Position numbers and translations under genes: made by a program. DNA of 8,036 bases. Source: UBA10110 sp964354145. GTDB lineage: Bacteria; Patescibacteriota; Kazan-3B-28; UBA10110. Below the pieces are notes generated by a model that was not told the origin of the DNA, did not search any database, and saw only the letters and a list, made by a program, of their open reading frames with translations. Numbering within the stretch: the first letter of the stretch is position 1; every line of letters begins with the position of its first letter. Below, one piece after another: positions 5,792 through 8,036 of this stretch. Location of the stretch: assembly GCA_964354145.1 (NCBI GenBank), contig CAYGXX010000029.1:1-8036 (forward strand). The letters are read 5' to 3'.

Positions 5792-5884
5792 GATTATTAC
5801 AGAATTATGAGTGATGGGGTTGGTCGGTTGGGTAAATAAGTTTTCTGCACGGTGAATTGTTGGGATTGGTGAGGTGTGTTAACA

Positions 5885-5910
5885 GGGGGGTTAACATGGG
5901 TTATCAACCC
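5885..5910. repeat. 26-bp direct repeat, copy 1
   Basis: The unit begins GGGGGGTT and ends TATCAACCC. It matches copy 2 at 23 of 26 positions, with differences at unit positions 9, 16 and 17. It is itself a partial dyad (GGGTT near the start against AACCC at the end), and here the inner GGGTT-ATC-AACCC can form a second small hairpin. The copies start 56 bp apart. Confidence 0.8.
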
Positions 5911-6061
5911 GACTTTTGGCTTTGGGAGCAGATTTTAGCCGGGGGGTTCACATGGTGTATCAACCCTGCACGGCTGCTTAGCCCCGGCGGTTTTTGGGTG
6001 ATTTTAGGGGTGGTGGGGAGGTCGGCAGGAGCTGGCTTTGACAGGCCTTCAAAAGTCGGGT
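5907..6061. repeat. 155-bp element bounded by a perfect 12-bp inverted repeat; candidate structured RNA or MITE-like element
   Basis: ACCCGACTTTTG at 5907-5918 is the exact reverse complement of CAAAAGTCGGGT at 6050-6061. A 12-bp match at this range in a 500-bp gap is unlikely by chance. Inside, further pairings are possible on the plus strand: AGCAG (5927-5931) with CTGCT (5974-5978), CCG (5939-5941) with CGG (5971-5973), and GGGTT (5944-5948) with AACCC (5962-5966) closing a 13-base loop. An alternative is GCCGGGG (5938-5944) with CCCCGGC (5982-5988). A closing stem with internal hairpins suits a small RNA. Terminal inverted repeats of a non-coding mobile element would look similar, but no target-site duplication is visible. 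No known RNA family is recognised. Confidence 0.45.
5941..5966. repeat. 26-bp direct repeat, copy 2
   Basis: This is the second copy of the GGGGGGTT...TATCAACCC unit. It keeps the outer dyad GGGTT/AACCC (5944-5948 with 5962-5966), but the inner GGGTT of copy 1 is changed to GGTGT. It lies within the 155-bp inverted-repeat element, whereas copy 1 overlaps only its left border. Confidence 0.8.
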
Positions 6062-6165
6062 AAATTAGGGGTGTTGCGAAAACCCATTTCGGGAGAGATT
6101 TGCAGCAAATATATCAACATTTTTCAGGTATTCCTGGTTTCAATCGTTCAAAAATTTTCATGCAG

Positions 6166-6195
6166 TTGAGTTTAACTATCATTGCAAGTTATAAG
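6166..6195 (+). promoter_or_regulatory. Possible sigma70-type promoter of rny
   Basis: TTGAGT (6166-6171) and TATAAG (6190-6195), with an 18-bp spacer, lie about 100 bp before the rny start codon in an A/T-rich stretch. They would give a leader of about 90 bases. Four of six and five of six bases match the -35 and -10 consensus respectively. Such matches are common in A/T-rich DNA, so confidence is moderate to low. Confidence 0.4.
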
Positions 6196-6281
6196 ACCAG
6201 CGCAGAGCAGATTAATCGGTTTTTAGAGGGATAGTTTACCCAAAATTTTTACGATGGAACCAACCTGAAAATAATTTCAGC

Positions 6282-6285
6282 GAGG
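6282..6285 (+). promoter_or_regulatory. Ribosome binding site of rny
   Basis: GAGG lies seven bases before the ATG at 6293. It is the clearest Shine-Dalgarno sequence in the window and supports this start, which also leaves the N-terminal membrane segment at its usual position. Confidence 0.65.
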
Positions 6286-6292
6286 TTACATA

Positions 6293-7837
6293 ATGGAAAG
6301 TTGGTTAATGATTTTACTCTGGGCTCTCGGAGGAGCTCTGGTTGGCTATTATCTCCGTTGGACGCTGTCCCAACGCAAGGTCAGCCACGCCGAGGCGGAG
6401 GCGGATAAGATTCTGAAAAAGGCTCAGGAGAGATTAGACGAAGCCGCCAAAAAAGAAAAAGAAATCGTCATCACCGCTAAGGAAGAGGCTTCTAAGATTC
6501 GCGAACGGGCGGAGAAAGAGGAGCAGCAGCGCCGAGGGGAGATTTCTGAGGTAGATAAGCGTTTGCGCCAAAAAGACGAGACCCTGGACAAGCGGGCAAC
6601 GGAGCTCGACAAGAAGCAGGAAGCGGTTTTTGAACAAGACAAGGAGATTAAGGAGGTCAAAGAGGAGGTTATCAAGATCCGTGAGCAGCAAGAAGAAAAG
6701 TTGGCAGCCATCGCCAAACTAACCAAAGATGAAGCTAAGGAATTACTCTTAAAAAGAGCAGAAAAAGAAGCCAAGGACGACATCCTTAAGGTGATGAAGG
6801 ACATTGAAGACCAAGCTAGAGAGGAAGCAGAGGCTAAGGCTCGCGACATCATCTCGGCCGCTATGCAACGCTATGCCGGCGAGGCCTCTGTAGAGACTAC
6901 CACTAATGTCGTGCCTATTCCCTCTGATGAGATGAAAGGGAGAATTATTGGTAAAGAGGGGCGCAACATTCAGGCTTTCGAGCGGGCAACAGGGGTAGAT
7001 CTCATTGTTGATGACACCCCCGATGTGGTAGTGGTGTCTTGTTTTGACCCGGTCCGGCGAGCTATCGCCAAGAGTGCCTTAGAGAAGCTGGTATCTGATG
7101 GCCGTATCCAGCCAGCCAGGATTGAGGAGGTAGTGGAACGAGCCCAAAAAGATATCGCCACCGAGATCAAGAAAGCGGGCGAAGAGGCGGTGATGGAATT
7201 AGGATTAACCGGTCTACCCATAGATCTTATTAAGCTAGTGGGACGCTTGAAATACCGTACTAGTTACGGGCAAAATATCCTTCATCACTCGATCGAAGCC
7301 GCTCATTTAGCCGGGATGATGGCAGCCCAAATCGGGGCGGATGTGAGGTTGGCTAAATTAGCCGCTCTCATGCATGATATCGGGAAAGCCTTAGATCATG
7401 AGTTTGAAGGCAGCCACGCGGAGTTGTCCCGAGATATCGCAGTAAAATATGGCTTGCCCAAGGAGGTTATCCAAGCTATTGAGGTCTCCCATGAGGCGGC
7501 CGGCGGGCCAAAAAGCGCCATCGACTTTATCTCCATGGCAGCCGATGCTATCTCTGCTTCCCGCCCGGGCGCCCGGCGCGAAAGTTTAGAGCAATTTATT
7601 AAGCGCTTGAGTGATCTGGAGAATATCGCCAAGAGTTTCCCGGGGATTGATCGGGTATATGCGATCCAGGCTGGCCGCGAGGTCCGGGTACTGGTCATTC
7701 CGGAAGAGGTAGACGACTTGGGTATTATCAAGATGGCGAAGGAGATGGCACAGAGAATTGAAAAGGAGATGACCTATCCGGGAACTGTTAAAGTAAACGT
7801 GATCCGAGAGTTACGAGCTGAAGAAATCGCCAAATAG
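6293..7837 (+). CDS. rny: Ribonuclease Y (RNase Y), membrane-anchored mRNA-decay endonuclease
   Basis: RNase Y makes the initiating endonucleolytic cuts in mRNA decay in many bacteria lacking RNase E. The 514-residue protein has the full family layout and near-usual length (about 520). There is an N-terminal membrane helix (about 4-22) and a long, highly charged Lys/Glu-rich coiled coil (about 30-195). A KH RNA-binding domain follows (about 207-270) with GRIIGKEGRN at 216-225 and FDPVRR at 251-256. The HD hydrolase domain (about 328-420) has metal-binding His at 331/332, H361-D362 (MHDIGKALDHE) and the downstream H400 (EVSHEAAGG). The signature ADAISASRPGARRESLEQFIKRL follows, with its conserved Asp at 418. 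The C-terminal domain ends VNVIREL-RAEEIAK as in other members. All catalytic residues expected of an active enzyme are visible. An M16 peptidase gene starts 38 bp downstream, probably on the same transcript. Confidence 0.97.
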   Translation: MESWLMILLWALGGALVGYYLRWTLSQRKVSHAEAEADKILKKAQERLDEAAKKEKEIVITAKEEASKIRERAEKEEQQRRGEISEVDKRLRQKDETLDKRATELDKKQEAVFEQDKEIKEVKEEVIKIREQQEEKLAAIAKLTKDEAKELLLKRAEKEAKDDILKVMKDIEDQAREEAEAKARDIISAAMQRYAGEASVETTTNVVPIPSDEMKGRIIGKEGRNIQAFERATGVDLIVDDTPDVVVVSCFDPVRRAIAKSALEKLVSDGRIQPARIEEVVERAQKDIATEIKKAGEEAVMELGLTGLPIDLIKLVGRLKYRTSYGQNILHHSIEAAHLAGMMAAQIGADVRLAKLAALMHDIGKALDHEFEGSHAELSRDIAVKYGLPKEVIQAIEVSHEAAGGPKSAIDFISMAADAISASRPGARRESLEQFIKRLSDLENIAKSFPGIDRVYAIQAGREVRVLVIPEEVDDLGIIKMAKEMAQRIEKEMTYPGTVKVNVIRELRAEEIAK

Positions 7838-7875
7838 GGGCTGATACTGTTGATTATAGAATTTTAACCAAAAAG

Positions 7876-8036
7876 ATGCTGGAAGTTAAAAAAGCTGTTC
7901 TCCCTAACCACTTAAGAATTGATGTAGTTCCGATGAAATCGACGGAAACGGTAGCCGTGTTTATTAAAGCTCGAGCCGGCTCTCGTTACGAAAATGATAA
8001 AAATAGGGGTATCGCTCACTTTTTAGAGCACATGTT
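7876..8036 (+). CDS. M16 family zinc metallopeptidase (pitrilysin-like), N-terminal part, cut by window end
   Basis: Only 53 full codons are visible. The start is the first ATG in this frame after the rny stop; no alternative ATG, GTG or TTG lies in frame between them, and no ribosome binding site is evident. The sequence shows the M16 N-terminal pattern: a beta strand with N-x-L-R-I (11-15), VPM (18-20), a strand TVAVFIKARAGSRYE (25-39) with the conserved GSRxE, and a Gly before the inverted zinc motif H48-F-L-E51-H52-M. H48 and H52 bind zinc and E51 is the catalytic base in this family. The later second zinc Glu lies outside the window. Family members include processing peptidases and insulinase-like enzymes; the substrate here is unknown. 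Such genes often follow rny or pnp in bacteria, so operon membership is plausible. Confidence 0.92.
   Translation, partial: MLEVKKAVLPNHLRIDVVPMKSTETVAVFIKARAGSRYENDKNRGIAHFLEHM

Larger units (their letters stand above)
5784..6292. other. 509-bp intergenic region between divergent TrpR-like gene and rny
   Basis: No convincing gene lies here. A short open frame at 5857-6063 (plus strand, TTG start) has no family resemblance and spans the repeats, so I do not call it. The left half (about 5850-6060) is G-rich on the plus strand and holds two 26-bp direct repeats, a 12-bp inverted repeat bounding 155 bp, and a repeated CTGCACGG (5845-5852 and 5966-5973). The right half is A/T-rich and holds a 13-bp palindrome ATTTGCAGCAAAT (6098-6110), a possible rny promoter, and the rny ribosome binding site. 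No tRNA, rRNA, tmRNA or SRP RNA motif was recognised on either strand. Confidence 0.7.

Noticed and set aside
5885..5966. tRNA or CRISPR interpretation of the GGTTC/GGGTT repeats
   Set aside because: There is no acceptor stem, anticodon arm or proper T-loop, and only two diverged units with a 30-bp spacer, so neither a tRNA nor an array is supported.
5857..6063. 68-codon plus-strand open frame with TTG start
   Set aside because: It has no family resemblance, spans the duplicated 26-bp units and one end of the 12-bp inverted repeat, and lacks a ribosome binding site; its repeated peptide pattern follows from the DNA repeat.
6424..6852. 142-codon minus-strand open frame
   Set aside because: It is antisense to the Lys/Glu-rich coiled coil of rny; its Ser/Leu-rich, low-complexity product is a reflection of that coding sequence.

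Overview
The window most resembles a genome fragment from a small-genome bacterium of the Patescibacteria (Candidate Phyla Radiation) type. This is an inference from gene content: a short TsaB, a YerC/YecD-type TrpR-like repressor, large secreted proteins built from lamin-tail, Ig-like, FN3 and dockerin domains, and an rny-M16 peptidase pair. No marker here fixes the phylum. The seven visible stop codons are TAA (five) or TAG (two), and the standard bacterial code reads every gene cleanly.

Layout. (1) Bases 1-1970, plus strand: the 3' part of a large surface-type protein with Ig-like/Big_1 domains and a C-terminal dockerin-like module, then a 96-residue single-pass membrane protein. The likely terminator lies inside the 3' end of the convergent tsaB gene. 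(2) Bases 1967-5749, minus strand, read from right to left: a TrpR-like repressor, a 772-residue secreted lamin-tail protein, tsaE (overlapping the previous gene by 29 bp) and tsaB. A heptanucleotide tandem array and a long hairpin lie between tsaE and tsaB. (3) Bases 5784-6292: a 509-bp gap between divergent genes, with two near-identical 26-bp units and a 12-bp inverted repeat bounding 155 bp. It may hold a structured RNA or a small repeat element. (4) Bases 6293-8036, plus strand: rny (RNase Y, complete), then the first 53 codons of an M16 zinc peptidase cut by the window end.

How the genes work together. TsaB and TsaE belong to the t6A37 tRNA modification machinery; their partners TsaD and TsaC are not in the window. 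RNase Y is the membrane-anchored endonuclease of mRNA decay. The surface proteins probably act outside the cell, but their ligands cannot be read from sequence. The most informative regulatory signal is a pair of related 28-bp palindromes (23 of 28 positions identical), one just upstream of the TrpR-like gene and one between it and the lamin-tail gene. They look like operators through which the repressor controls itself and the downstream surface-protein/tsaE/tsaB genes.
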